A stretch of 64,000 bases of DNA, from positions 248,001 to 312,000 of the forward strand of contig NZ_RCCE01000005.1 of NCBI RefSeq assembly GCF_003663885.1, given 5' to 3'. The notes beneath the pieces are model-generated. The model worked only from the letters and a program-made list of their open reading frames with translations, was not told the origin of the DNA and made no database searches. How positions within the stretch are numbered: position 1 is the first letter of the stretch; the number at the start of each line of letters is the position of its first letter. The stretch is from Litoreibacter meonggei (GTDB lineage Bacteria > Pseudomonadota > Alphaproteobacteria > Rhodobacterales > Rhodobacteraceae). Shown here piece after piece: positions 1 to 8,750 of this stretch. The translations under genes and the position numbers were made by a program.

Positions 1-1
1 C

Positions 2-70
2 GTGAGTGCTGGTGCGTTGCCCTTCAACGTCGCCGTCGAGATCGAAGGCATTTTCCAGATCAAACCATGA
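2..70 (+). CDS. RidA/YjgF family protein, C-terminal fragment
   Basis: The window opens inside a gene. The frame reads 22 residues ending in VAVEIEGIFQIKP and stops at TGA 68-70. The SAGALPFNVAVEIEGI pattern matches the last beta strand of RidA-type enamine/imine deaminases, where the tail usually reads (A)LPxxxxVEIEAI. RidA proteins hydrolyse reactive enamines made by PLP enzymes. The stop overlaps the start of the next gene by four bases (ATGA), so the two are probably one operon. Only the tail is visible, so the family call is moderate. Confidence 0.6.
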   Translation: MSAGALPFNVAVEIEGIFQIKP

Positions 71-822
71 CCCTGCCCGCCGCGTTCTTTGCGGGACCGA
101 TCACGCATCGGGGATTGCACGACCGCTCCAAGGGCGTGATCGAAAACTCTATGCCTGCCTTCAAGGCGGCCATCGGCGCAGGCTACGGGATCGAGCTGGA
201 CGTGCAACTGTCTTTCGATGGGCAATCCATGGTGTTCCATGACTACGACATGGCGCGTCTGACCGGCGAGGGTGGCCCGATCCAGACCCGCACCGCCGAG
301 ACCATACGGGGTATGACGCTCAGCGATAGCGACGACACGATCTTCGACCTGCCCGCCGTGCTGGACCTTGTCGGCGGGCGCGTCCCGCTGCTCATTGAGT
401 TGAAAGACCAAGACGGCGCGATGGGCCCGAATGTCGGCCCGTTGGAACGCGCCGTTGCCGATGCGCTAGGCGGCTACCGTGGCGACGCCGCGGTGATGTC
501 GTTCAACCCGCATTCGACAAGAATGATGTCGGAACTCTGCCCCAACCGCCCCCGCGGACTGGTCACCAGCGCCTACAAGCCGTCCGACTGGGCGCCCCTA
601 TCAACCGAGGTGTGCGACCGCTTGCGCGACATTCCTGACTACGAGCGGAGCACGGCCTCGTTCATCTCGCATGAGGCCGCCGATCTTGGCCGCCCCCGTG
701 TGGCAGAGCTGAAGGCCAAGGGCGCACAAATCCTGTGCTGGACGATCAAAAGCCAGGCGCAGGCGGACGAGGCTTTGAAAATCGCGCAAAACATCACCTT
801 CGAGGGGTTTATCCCCGCTTGA
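67..822 (+). CDS. glycerophosphodiester phosphodiesterase family protein
   Basis: This 251-residue protein has the GDPD TIM-barrel signature. It carries HRGLHD near residue 17, then EN, ELDVQ near residue 45 and VFHDYD near residue 58, which supply the catalytic histidines and metal-binding acidic residues, and LLIELKD near residue 115. No signal peptide is visible, so it is probably cytoplasmic and hydrolyses glycerophosphodiesters (for example glycerophosphocholine) to glycerol-3-phosphate and an alcohol. The ATG overlaps the RidA stop (ATGA), implying translational coupling. Length is normal for the short bacterial class. The exact substrate cannot be told from sequence. Confidence 0.9.
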   Translation: MTLPAAFFAGPITHRGLHDRSKGVIENSMPAFKAAIGAGYGIELDVQLSFDGQSMVFHDYDMARLTGEGGPIQTRTAETIRGMTLSDSDDTIFDLPAVLDLVGGRVPLLIELKDQDGAMGPNVGPLERAVADALGGYRGDAAVMSFNPHSTRMMSELCPNRPRGLVTSAYKPSDWAPLSTEVCDRLRDIPDYERSTASFISHEAADLGRPRVAELKAKGAQILCWTIKSQAQADEALKIAQNITFEGFIPA

Positions 823-852
823 CCCCACATCTTGAAGGCCCATCTTTCAGTC

Positions 853-2058
853 ATGCATGACGGGACCGATGATAAGGCGGAGACGCAGGTAGAGATCAGC
901 GTGATCGGGAGCCTCGCGCAGATTGATGCCGCCGATTGGGACGCCTGTGCTTGCCCAGAGGCCGCAGATGGTCGCCCTGTCGACCCCTTCACCACGCACA
1001 GGTTTCTGCTGGCTTTGGAACGCTCTGGGTCCGTTGGCGCTGGCACCGGTTGGCAACCGCAATACCTGCTCGCCCGCCAGAACGGCACGTTGATCGGCGC
1101 AGCGCCGCTATATGCCAAAAACCACTCGCAGGGCGAATACATCTTCGACCACAACTGGGCGCATGCCTTCGAGCGCGCGGGCGGAAACTACTACCCCAAG
1201 CTGCAAATGGCCGTACCGCATACTCCCGCCACAGGCCGCAGGCTTTTGGTGAAGCCCGAACACGAAGCGGTGGCGCAATCTGCGCTGGTGCAAGGTGCTG
1301 TGCAACTGGCGTCACAAAACCACGTCTCGTCCCTGCACATTACGTTTTGCACCGAGGGTGAGGCCGAAGCAGGCACGCAGATGGGCCTGATGCCAAGGCT
1401 CAGCCAGCAGTTCCACTGGGTGTCGAGCGGGTACGCCAGTTTCGACGATTTCCTTGCCTCGCTGTCGGCGCGCAAACGCAAAAACATCCGCCGCGAACGC
1501 GCGCAAGCGGCGAAGTTTGGCGGCAGCATCCACGCGCTAACCGGCGACCAGATCCGGCCTGAACACTGGGACGCCTTCTGGTTGTTCTACCAAGACACCG
1601 GTGCGCGCAAATGGGGGACGCCCTACCTCACCCGCGCGTTCTTCGACGAGGCACAGGAAACCCTGCGCGACGACATGATGTTGCTACTGGCGGAGCGTGA
1701 CGGGCAGTACATCGCGGGCGCGCTGAACTTCATCGGGCGCAACACGCTTTACGGCCGCTATTGGGGCTGCATCGAGGACCACCCCTGCCTGCATTTCGAG
1801 CTGTGCTATTACCAAGCCATCGACTGGGCGATCACCCATGGGCTGACCCGTGTCGAGGCGGGGGCACAAGGCGCGCACAAGCTGGCACGGGGGTATTTGC
1901 CGGTCGCCACCCATTCGCTGCACTGGATTGCCGACGAAGGCTTCCGCGACGCGGTGCAGCAGTTCCTTGATGCAGAACGCGCGGCCATCGACGAGGATAT
2001 CGAGATCATGACCGAATACGGCCCGTTCAAGAAATCTGACCAAAAGGTGGACCCATGA
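853..2058 (+). CDS. GNAT/FemAB-like protein, peptidogalycan biosynthesis family (DUF482)
   Basis: The protein of about 401 residues has the FemAB/GNAT double-fold look of the COG3146/DUF482 family. Recognisable blocks are [46 protein letters not shown], and the C-terminal [15 protein letters not shown] followed by [17 protein letters not shown]. Members are annotated as peptidogalycan biosynthesis or acyl-transferase proteins, but the substrate is not established. I chose ATG 853, since an in-frame TTG at 832 lacks a ribosome site; GTG 901 is also possible. The stop overlaps phhB by four bases, so the two genes are co-translated. Confidence 0.8.
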   Translation: MHDGTDDKAETQVEISVIGSLAQIDAADWDACACPEAADGRPVDPFTTHRFLLALERSGSVGAGTGWQPQYLLARQNGTLIGAAPLYAKNHSQGEYIFDHNWAHAFERAGGNYYPKLQMAVPHTPATGRRLLVKPEHEAVAQSALVQGAVQLASQNHVSSLHITFCTEGEAEAGTQMGLMPRLSQQFHWVSSGYASFDDFLASLSARKRKNIRRERAQAAKFGGSIHALTGDQIRPEHWDAFWLFYQDTGARKWGTPYLTRAFFDEAQETLRDDMMLLLAERDGQYIAGALNFIGRNTLYGRYWGCIEDHPCLHFELCYYQAIDWAITHGLTRVEAGAQGAHKLARGYLPVATHSLHWIADEGFRDAVQQFLDAERAAIDEDIEIMTEYGPFKKSDQKVDP

Positions 2059-2354
2059 CCGACGCCCTCAGTGACGACGCTCGCAAAACCGACCTTCAGG
2101 AACTGTTGCAAAACGGGTGGGAAACCCATCCCGACCGCGACGCCATAGTCAAAACCTACAAGTTCAAGAATTTCATCGACGCTTTCGGCTTCATGACCCG
2201 CGCCGCCATTCATGCGGAAAAGCTGAACCACCACCCTGAATGGTCCAATGTCTATAACAAAGTGGAGGTCACATTGATCACTCATGACGTAGACGGTTTG
2301 TCAGAGTTGGATGTGATACTGGCGCGAAAAATGGACCGATTGCGAGAGAGCTAA
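2055..2354 (+). CDS. phhB: pterin-4a-carbinolamine dehydratase
   Basis: This 99-residue protein has the diagnostic PCD block near residues 56-82: [20 protein letters not shown] then [13 protein letters not shown]. The HH pair and following His are the catalytic residues. The enzyme dehydrates 4a-hydroxytetrahydropterin, recycling the cofactor of aromatic amino-acid hydroxylases, and in bacteria may also be linked to molybdopterin. No phenylalanine hydroxylase gene lies nearby. The start overlaps the previous gene (ATGA). Confidence 0.93.
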   Translation: MTDALSDDARKTDLQELLQNGWETHPDRDAIVKTYKFKNFIDAFGFMTRAAIHAEKLNHHPEWSNVYNKVEVTLITHDVDGLSELDVILARKMDRLRES

Positions 2355-2384
2355 ATGCAAAACACCCTACCAATACGGCAATAT

Positions 2385-2897
2385 CTAAAGAATTTGGTGT
2401 TCAAGGTAGACGAGATACGGGTCCAATTCTGGAGGATTTGCGTTCTCGGAATAACGCGGAATATACCTAAATCCGTATTTTTCATACATGGACAGCATCG
2501 CAGTATTGCCCGTTATCGTATCTGCATAAATAAGTTTGCAGCCCATATTTCGCGCTTCTGCAATTCTCATCTCAAAGAGCTGCCGCCCCAATCCCAAGCC
2601 CTGCGCGTCACGTCGAACATACATACGCTTAAACTCGGCTGCATCAGGACGAATTTTTCGAATAACACCGCAGCCAACTAGTGTTCCGTCATCCAGCGTT
2701 GCCAACAGCGAGCGCCCATTTGGTGGTGTCAGGTCGTCCATATGCGCCATCGTGTCGGCAGCCAACTCAGTAGCAGAGTGGAGCGGCCCCCCTGCGTTTA
2801 CTAACTTGTCGATCATGACCTGATAATATTCCCGCATCAGGGCTTCAAACCCCAAGGGATCAGGTAATTCTGTGACAAATTTTAGCGTATAACCCAT
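2385..2897 (-). CDS. GNAT family N-acetyltransferase
   Basis: The 170-residue protein reads as a compact GNAT acetyltransferase. The acetyl-CoA loop is visible as RRDAQGLGLGRQLFEMRI, preceded by the conserved strand FKRMYV and followed by IYADTITGNTAMLSMYEKYGFRYIPRY, the usual motif-B ending. I took ATG 2897 (MGYTLKF), since the open frame upstream has no family similarity. It converges with phhB, leaving only 30 bases between them. The acceptor substrate is unknown. Confidence 0.85.
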   Translation of the reverse strand: MGYTLKFVTELPDPLGFEALMREYYQVMIDKLVNAGGPLHSATELAADTMAHMDDLTPPNGRSLLATLDDGTLVGCGVIRKIRPDAAEFKRMYVRRDAQGLGLGRQLFEMRIAEARNMGCKLIYADTITGNTAMLSMYEKYGFRYIPRYSENANPPELDPYLVYLEHQIL

Positions 2898-3026
2898 GTT
2901 ATCTGTTAGTAATCTATTCGGCGCAATGCAGACACCTAGATATAAAAATATGGCCCTCCATTGTGGGCTCCCAACCGTCTCTCGAGCCGTTACTGCCCGC
3001 GCAGACACAAGTTCTAACACTTGGAA

Positions 3027-3053
3027 AAGGCCCCACCATTCCGGCGGGGCCTT
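3027..3053 (-). terminator. Rho-independent terminator after the peroxiredoxin
   Basis: Arms AAGGCCCC (3027-3034) and GGGGCCTT (3046-3053) form an 8-bp stem that can extend through partial pairing in the loop. Read on the minus strand the hairpin follows the peroxiredoxin stop directly and runs into TTTTCC. Confidence 0.8.
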
Positions 3054-3059
3054 CGTCTT

Positions 3060-3548
3060 TTACAAACTGTCGAGCAGCGCCTCGCCGCCGGAGACTTCGC
3101 ACACACCGGGGCTTTCCTCGGCTTGCAGGACTTTCACCACCCCGTCCTCGGCATACATCGCGTAGCGCTTGGAGCGGGCAATCAGCCCGGCGGGTGGCGC
3201 GTCGAAGTCCATGCCAATCGCTTTGGTGAACTCGGAGCCTGCGTCGGACAACATGCTAATGCCAGCCTCGGATGCACCTGTGGCCTCGCCCCATGCCTTC
3301 ATCACGAACGGGTCGTTGACCGATACGCAAACGATCTCGTCCACGCCCTTGGCATCGAAATCGCCCTTGGTGCGGATGAAACTTGGAACATGGGCGGAAT
3401 GGCAGGTCGGGGTATAGGCCCCCGGCACAGCAAAGATCACAACCTTGCGGCCTTTGGTCAGGCTGGACAAGGAAACCGCTTCCGGCCCCTCGGCGCCTAG
3501 TCGAATAAGATTTACGTCGGGCAGTGTGTCGCCTGTGGAAATGGCCAT
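3060..3548 (-). CDS. peroxiredoxin (Prx5/AhpC-TSA type)
   Basis: The 162-residue protein has the Prx5-group active site PGAYTPTCHSAHVPSFI, with the peroxidatic cysteine near residue 49 in the PTC motif, and the later VNDPFVMKAWG segment typical of this group. It reduces H2O2 and organic peroxides using thioredoxin or glutaredoxin. ATG 3548 was chosen because MAISTGDTLPDVNL is the normal family N-terminus and AGGG lies just upstream; the longer open frame runs into the divergent gene. It diverges from the flavoprotein at 3628 across only 79 bases, suggesting shared oxidative-stress control (inference). Confidence 0.92.
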   Translation of the reverse strand: MAISTGDTLPDVNLIRLGAEGPEAVSLSSLTKGRKVVIFAVPGAYTPTCHSAHVPSFIRTKGDFDAKGVDEIVCVSVNDPFVMKAWGEATGASEAGISMLSDAGSEFTKAIGMDFDAPPAGLIARSKRYAMYAEDGVVKVLQAEESPGVCEVSGGEALLDSL

Positions 3549-3627
3549 GTCGTTTTCCCTGATTGAGTTTTGGCTCCCCTTACATATAGGTTCGCAGCGA
3601 ACGCTAGACCAGAGAAAGGCACTCTGC

Positions 3628-4830
3628 ATGAGCCATATTGTTGTGATCGGCGCGGGGCAGGCCGGGTCTTCATTGACCGCCAAGCTGCGCAATTCAGGCT
3701 TTGACGGGGACATCACGCTGATCGGGTCCGAGGTCGTGCCGCCCTACCAACGCCCGCCGCTGTCTAAGGCATACCTGCTAGGTGAGATGGAGAAGGAACG
3801 CCTGTTCCTACGCCCCGAACAGTTCTACGTGGACCAAAACATCACCCTGCGCCTTGGCGCCCCCGTGACGGCCATCGACCCGGCGGCGAAGACAGTCACC
3901 GTCGCAGGCGAAACGCTGCCATATGACCAACTTGCACTGACCACCGGCTCCAACCCGCGCCACCTGCCCGCCAGCATCGGCGGCGCGTTGAACGGTGTGC
4001 ATGTAGTGCGCAGCCTTGATGATGTGGACGTCATGGGGGCTGATATGGCCCCCGGCAAACGCGCCTTGATCGTCGGTGGCGGATATATCGGACTGGAAGC
4101 GGCTGCCGTCGCATCCAAGATGGGGCTGCAAGTCACCGTGATCGAAATGGCCGACCGCATCCTGCAACGGGTCGCGGCCCCCGAAACCTCCGGCTACTTC
4201 CGCAAACTGCACGAAGCACATAGCGTCGATGTCCGCGAAGGTGTCGGGCTAGACCGCTTGCTGGGCGAGTCCCATGTCAGCGGTGCAAAGCTGACCGATG
4301 GCAGCCATATCGACGTCGACTTGGTGATTGTTGGTGTCGGCATCACGCCGGGTGACGCACTGGCGGCAGACGCTGGGCTGACCATCAACAACGGCATCGA
4401 AACGGATACCCACGGCCGCACCTCCGATCCGAACATCTGGGCCGCTGGCGACTGCGCCTCCTTCCCGTGGCAGGGCGGGCGCATTCGGCTGGAGTCGGTG
4501 CAAAACGCCATCGACCAAGCAGAACTGGTAGCCGAGAACATCATGGGCGCGGGCAAGGAGTACGCTCCGATGCCGTGGTTCTGGTCCGACCAATACGACG
4601 TCAAGTTGCAGATTGCGGGGCTGAACACCGGCTACGACAAGATCGCCGTGCGCCATATCGGCGACACGGTGTCCTACTGGTACTACAAAGGCGATAAGCT
4701 GCTCGCCGTCGACGCGATGAACGACCCGCGCAGCTACATGATCGGCAAGAGGTTGATCGAGGCGGGCAAAAGCCCCTCGGCTGTTGAGATCAGTGACCCC
4801 GACACCGACATGAAAGCGCTGCTCAAGTGA
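3628..4830 (+). CDS. FAD-dependent ferredoxin/rubredoxin reductase-like oxidoreductase
   Basis: This 400-residue flavoprotein carries two dinucleotide folds: VVIGAGQAGSS at residues 4-14 for FAD and ALIVGGGYIGLEAAA near residue 146 for NAD(P)H. It also has the PPYQRPPLSKAYLLGE segment and the WAAGDCASFP motif near residue 280. This is the arrangement of the ferredoxin-NAD(P)+ reductase subunits of Rieske and cytochrome P450 oxygenase systems, although no oxygenase or ferredoxin gene is nearby. ATG 3628 follows an AGAAAGG ribosome site. The stop overlaps the GTG of rsmD by four bases. Confidence 0.88.
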   Translation: MSHIVVIGAGQAGSSLTAKLRNSGFDGDITLIGSEVVPPYQRPPLSKAYLLGEMEKERLFLRPEQFYVDQNITLRLGAPVTAIDPAAKTVTVAGETLPYDQLALTTGSNPRHLPASIGGALNGVHVVRSLDDVDVMGADMAPGKRALIVGGGYIGLEAAAVASKMGLQVTVIEMADRILQRVAAPETSGYFRKLHEAHSVDVREGVGLDRLLGESHVSGAKLTDGSHIDVDLVIVGVGITPGDALAADAGLTINNGIETDTHGRTSDPNIWAAGDCASFPWQGGRIRLESVQNAIDQAELVAENIMGAGKEYAPMPWFWSDQYDVKLQIAGLNTGYDKIAVRHIGDTVSYWYYKGDKLLAVDAMNDPRSYMIGKRLIEAGKSPSAVEISDPDTDMKALLK

Positions 4831-5387
4831 GGATCATCGGCGGCATCCACCGCTCCGTCGCCCTCACGCCCGTTGGCAAAGGCGATGAGGCGGGCCACCT
4901 GCGCCCCACCACCGACCGCATCCGCGAAAGCCTGTTTAACGTGCTGGCGGGCGGGCGCTATGGTGACCCCGTAGACGGCGCACGGGTGCTGGACCTGTTC
5001 GCAGGCACCGGCGCGCTTGGGTTGGAAGCGCTGTCACGTGGGGCTAGTCAGGTTTGCTTTATCGAGAAGGGCCGCGCGGGCTATAAAATCCTCAGCAAGA
5101 ACATCGCCAAACTGCGCGCGGGCGAGGTCACAAATGCCCTGACATGGGACGCCACGCGCCTGCTTGCCAATCCGTACAAACCGTTCGATCTGGTGTTCCT
5201 TGATCCGCCCTATGGCAAGGCCCTCGGCCCCGCAGCGCTCACCAATGCCAAGGCGCAAGGCTGGATCGCCGACGATGCGCTGATCGTCTGGGAAGAAGAA
5301 AGCCCGCAATCCGCGCCCGAGGGTTTCGCGGTGTTGGAGAGCAAAAAATACGGCTCCACCCACATCACGTTTCTGGAGACCGCATAG
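4827..5387 (+). CDS. rsmD: 16S rRNA (guanine966-N2)-methyltransferase RsmD
   Basis: The 186-residue protein starts MRIIGG and keeps the RPTTDRIRESLFNVL block, the SAM site VLDLFAGTGALGLEALSRGA and the catalytic DPPY motif (LVFLDPPYGK). These define RsmD, which methylates G966 of 16S rRNA in the assembling 30S subunit using S-adenosylmethionine. It starts with GTG inside GTGA shared with the upstream reductase stop. Length is normal. Confidence 0.96.
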   Translation: MRIIGGIHRSVALTPVGKGDEAGHLRPTTDRIRESLFNVLAGGRYGDPVDGARVLDLFAGTGALGLEALSRGASQVCFIEKGRAGYKILSKNIAKLRAGEVTNALTWDATRLLANPYKPFDLVFLDPPYGKALGPAALTNAKAQGWIADDALIVWEEESPQSAPEGFAVLESKKYGSTHITFLETA

Positions 5388-5391
5388 AAAA

Positions 5392-5416
5392 AGCCGCCCC
5401 GAAATTCGGGGCGGCT
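5392..5416 (-). terminator. strong hairpin terminator after the TRAP binding protein
   Basis: Perfect inverted arms AGCCGCCCCGAA (5392-5403) and TTCGGGGCGGCT (5405-5416); the loop is probably GAAATTC. On the minus strand the stem is followed by TTTTT, so it ends transcription of the gene at 5432. On the plus strand, just after rsmD, it has no T-run and would act weakly. Confidence 0.85.
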
Positions 5417-5431
5417 GGGTACTGGTACTCG

Positions 5432-6469
5432 TTACTTAGGTAATAACTGGCCTTCGGCGACAAAGCCTCTGGCATCCTCTACAAGTGCTGCCCCATCGAG
5501 ACCCTTCTCAGTCGCTTCGACGATCCACTCTGCGGTGACTTCTTCGCCAAGCGCCATGATGCGGGCCGTTTCTTCCTCGGACAGAACGCCGATTTCGTTG
5601 CCGTCAGCTGTCATCACCTGCTTGCCAACCACATCACCCTCGTCATGAGCGCGACCGGCCCAAGCGGATGCGAACTCGCCAGAGTTGGCGTCGATTATAG
5701 CCTTCAAATCAGCGGGCAGGCTGTCGTATTTGTCCTTGTTCATCGCCCAGATGAAATACAGGTTATACAGCGCCTGATCACCTGCCACGTCGGTGTGGCT
5801 GTCGGTCAATTCGTCCAGCTTCAGCGAGGGCGACATTTCCCACGTGATCACTCCACCATCCACAACGCCTTTGGACAGCGCCTCGGGGAACGCCGGAACC
5901 GGCATGCCGATTGGCGTGGCACCCATTTTATCAAGCAACAGCGTTGCAGGGCGCGACGGGCCGCGCAGTTTCAGACCATTGAAGTCCTCGACCGTTTTGA
6001 TCGACGGGCCTTTCTTGTGCACGATACCTGGCCCATGCATGTGTGCCGCGATCAGGTGCACGTCCTTGAAGTCGTCCATCAGGTATTTCTGGGTGAATTT
6101 CCACGCGGCCACCGATGCGGCCTCGCCGGACTTGGTGGTCATGAAGGGCAGTTCCATGGCCTCCGCCTCGGGGAAGCGTCCGGGCTGGTAGCCGGGGATC
6201 ACCCAGCCGCCATCCACCGCGCCGTCGCGGATCAGGTCATACTGGTTCGGGGCTTTGCCACCCAATTGCATGAACGGGTACAATTCCACTTTAATGCGGC
6301 CATCCGAGTCCTTCTCGATCTTGTCCGCCCATGGCTGCATGAAATATGTTGGGTTCGCCGATTTTGGGGACACGAAGTGCTGGAAACGTAGTGTCACGTC
6401 CTGTGCGAAGGCCGTCGAGGCGCTCGCCATGGTGAAAAGGGCGAAAGTCGTGGTTTTGAGAAAGGTCAT
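5432..6469 (-). CDS. dctP: TRAP transporter substrate-binding protein, DctP family
   Basis: The 345-residue protein begins with a Sec signal peptide (MTFLKTTTFALFTMASASTA, cleavage near FAQ-DV) and continues as a DctP-type periplasmic receptor: LRFQHFVSPKSANPTYFMQPWADKIEKDSDGRIKVE (split family blocks), LKLRGPSRPATLLLDKMGA and GVVDGGVITWE. The conserved arginine of LRGPSR should bind the ligand carboxylate. ATG 6469 follows GGAGGTCTTAAG. The dctQ and dctM membrane partners are absent from both sides, so this is an orphan receptor here. The ligand cannot be predicted. Confidence 0.88.
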   Translation of the reverse strand: MTFLKTTTFALFTMASASTAFAQDVTLRFQHFVSPKSANPTYFMQPWADKIEKDSDGRIKVELYPFMQLGGKAPNQYDLIRDGAVDGGWVIPGYQPGRFPEAEAMELPFMTTKSGEAASVAAWKFTQKYLMDDFKDVHLIAAHMHGPGIVHKKGPSIKTVEDFNGLKLRGPSRPATLLLDKMGATPIGMPVPAFPEALSKGVVDGGVITWEMSPSLKLDELTDSHTDVAGDQALYNLYFIWAMNKDKYDSLPADLKAIIDANSGEFASAWAGRAHDEGDVVGKQVMTADGNEIGVLSEEETARIMALGEEVTAEWIVEATEKGLDGAALVEDARGFVAEGQLLPK

Positions 6470-6544
6470 CTTAAGACCTCCTTTTGCAAGATCGATTAGC
6501 GACGCTTTAGCTGCATCGCAGCAAGTATGTAAGTAGTGATAGTC

Positions 6545-6567
6545 TTTTTGCAAGTCATTCGCAAAAA
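6545..6567. promoter_or_regulatory. inverted repeat, possible repressor operator upstream of dctP
   Basis: TTTTTGC (6545-6551) and GCAAAAA (6561-6567) form a perfect 7-bp inverted repeat separated by nine bases, between the divergent dctP and recQ genes and about 75 bases upstream of the dctP start. Its size and spacing suit a dimeric repressor site. The regulator is not identified. Confidence 0.4.
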
Positions 6568-6665
6568 CTTCTTCTAGATGTAGTGGTCGCGGGTATTGTT
6601 TGCACAAGTAAAATATGGGAGTTTCGGTCAAAATCGAGCAAATGACAAAAACAGGCGAAACCCCC

Positions 6666-8705
6666 ATGCAAGACCCGCAAACGCTGCTGGCCGATATATT
6701 CGGATTCGACGCCTTCCGTTCCGGCCAACGCGACATTGTGGATGCCGTTTGCGCAGGAAAGAACACGCTCGCCATCATGCCGACAGGCGGCGGCAAGTCG
6801 CTGTGCTTCCAACTGCCCGCCCTTGCCCGCGATGGTTTGACTGTCGTGATTTCACCGCTGATCGCCCTGATGCGAGATCAGGTCCGCGCCTTGCGGGCGG
6901 CTGGCGTTCAGGCCGGTGCTCTCACCTCCGGCAACACGGAAGAAGAGACCGACATGGTCTTCGACGCGCTGCAAGCAGGCACCTTGAAGCTGCTCTACAT
7001 CGCGCCAGAACGCCTTGCCTCAACTGGCACCCGAGACATGCTGAGCCGCGCCAATTGCACCATGATCGCCGTGGACGAGGCGCATTGCGTCAGCCAATGG
7101 GGCCACGACTTCCGCCCCGACTACCTGCGCATCGGCGAACTGCGCCGCGCCCTTGGCGTGCCGCTGGCCGCCTTCACCGCGACAGCCGACGCCGAAACCC
7201 GCGAGGAAATCGTCACCCGCCTGTTCGACGGGGTACAACCCGAAACCTTCATGCAAGGCTTCGACCGCCCCAACCTGAACCTCGCGTTCGAGGTCAAGGA
7301 CGGTCCCCGCCGTCAAATCCTCGACTTCGCCAATGCGCGTCGCGATCAGGCGGGCATCGTCTACTGCGGCACCCGCGCCAAAACCGAAACGCTGGCTCAA
7401 GCCCTGCGCGAGGCTGGCCATTCCGCCTGCCATTATCACGGCGGCATGGACAAGGACGACCGCCGCGACGTGGAGCGTCGTTTCTCCCAGGAAGACGGCC
7501 TTGTCGTCGTCGCCACCATCGCGTTCGGTATGGGCGTCGACAAACCCGATATCCGCTGGGTCGCGCACGCGGACCTGCCGAAATCCGTCGAGGGCTACTA
7601 TCAGGAAATCGGCCGCGCCGGTCGCGATGGCACCCCCGCGGATACGCTGACGCTCTACGGTCCCGACGACATCCGCTTCCGCCGCCAACAGATCGACGAG
7701 GGCCTTGCCCCCGACGACCGCAAAGCCGCCGACCACGCCCGCCTGAACGCGCTGCTCGGGCTGGCCGAGGCGCTGGAATGCCGCCGCAAACCTCTGCTGG
7801 AATATTTCGGCGACACCGACATCACCTGCGGCAACTGCGATCTATGCGAAAAGGCCCCCGACACGTTCGACGGCACGGTCGCCGTGCGCAAAGCGCTGTC
7901 CGCCATCCTGCGCACCGGCGAATATTTCGGCGCGGGGCACCTGATCGACATCCTTCTGGGCAACTCCACCGACAAGGTGCAGGCCCGTGGCCATGACCAA
8001 CTGCCGACCTTCGGCATCGGCGGCGAATACGACAAACGCGGCTGGCAGGCGGTGTTTCGCCAGATGATGGGCCGAGACCTGATCCGCCCCGACCCGTCCC
8101 GCCACGGGGCCTTCCGCATGACCCAAGCCGCCCGCCCGATCCTGCGCGACGAGGCGACGATCACACTGCGCAAAGATACCATTAAGAAGGGCGCGAACCG
8201 CCCTGCCGTCAAAACGCTGGTCTCCGACGAGGACGCGCCGCTACTCTCGGCCCTCAAGGCCAAGCGCCGCGCCTTTGCCGAGGCGGCCCGCGCGCCCGCT
8301 TATGTGATCTTCAACGACAAAACGCTGATCGAAATGGCCGAAACGCGGCCCGCCGATCTGGACGAATTCGCCCGCATCTCCGGTGTCGGCGCCAAGAAGC
8401 TGGAAAGCTTCGGCGCAGCCTTCCTCGAAGTCATCAACGGCGCGCCAACCCCAGAGTTGCACCCGACCCGCCGCAAGCTGGCAGGCCGCGACAGCGGCGC
8501 GCTTTATGACCAGTTGCTGGAGGCGCAGGCCAACCTGTCACGCGGCCCCGAGGGCTACGACAAACCCCTCAGCTGCTCCGCCTCCCTGATCGCCAAGGTG
8601 GCAGAGGTCAAACCAAGCGACACCACCTCCATGGCCCGCCTTCTGGGCGACCGCCGCGCGGAGCGTTTCGGCGAGGCGTTCCTGAATGTGCTGAAAGCCT
8701 CTTGA
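6666..8705 (+). CDS. recQ: ATP-dependent DNA helicase RecQ
   Basis: The protein of about 679 residues has all RecQ parts in order: FGFDAFRSGQ (motif 0), PTGGGKSLCFQLPAL (Walker A), VDEAHCVSQWGHDFRPDY (DEAH box and aromatic loop), ATIAFGMGVDKPDIRWVAH and EIGRAGRDG in the second RecA lobe, a zinc-binding cluster ending CGNCDLCEKAP, an RQC winged helix, and an HRDC domain near the C-terminus (EFARISGVGAKKLESFG). It unwinds DNA 3'-5' in recombination and fork repair. ATG 6666 best fits the family start; in-frame ATGs at 6642 and 6615 are alternatives. Confidence 0.95.
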   Translation: MQDPQTLLADIFGFDAFRSGQRDIVDAVCAGKNTLAIMPTGGGKSLCFQLPALARDGLTVVISPLIALMRDQVRALRAAGVQAGALTSGNTEEETDMVFDALQAGTLKLLYIAPERLASTGTRDMLSRANCTMIAVDEAHCVSQWGHDFRPDYLRIGELRRALGVPLAAFTATADAETREEIVTRLFDGVQPETFMQGFDRPNLNLAFEVKDGPRRQILDFANARRDQAGIVYCGTRAKTETLAQALREAGHSACHYHGGMDKDDRRDVERRFSQEDGLVVVATIAFGMGVDKPDIRWVAHADLPKSVEGYYQEIGRAGRDGTPADTLTLYGPDDIRFRRQQIDEGLAPDDRKAADHARLNALLGLAEALECRRKPLLEYFGDTDITCGNCDLCEKAPDTFDGTVAVRKALSAILRTGEYFGAGHLIDILLGNSTDKVQARGHDQLPTFGIGGEYDKRGWQAVFRQMMGRDLIRPDPSRHGAFRMTQAARPILRDEATITLRKDTIKKGANRPAVKTLVSDEDAPLLSALKAKRRAFAEAARAPAYVIFNDKTLIEMAETRPADLDEFARISGVGAKKLESFGAAFLEVINGAPTPELHPTRRKLAGRDSGALYDQLLEAQANLSRGPEGYDKPLSCSASLIAKVAEVKPSDTTSMARLLGDRRAERFGEAFLNVLKAS

Positions 8706-8750
8706 GGCGACGGCCAACCCGACTACATTGCCTCCCAAAGGAGACCGCCT

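Noticed and set aside
6596-7996. 466-codon plus-strand frame inside recQ
   Set aside because: Arginine/proline-rich out-of-frame shadow of recQ.
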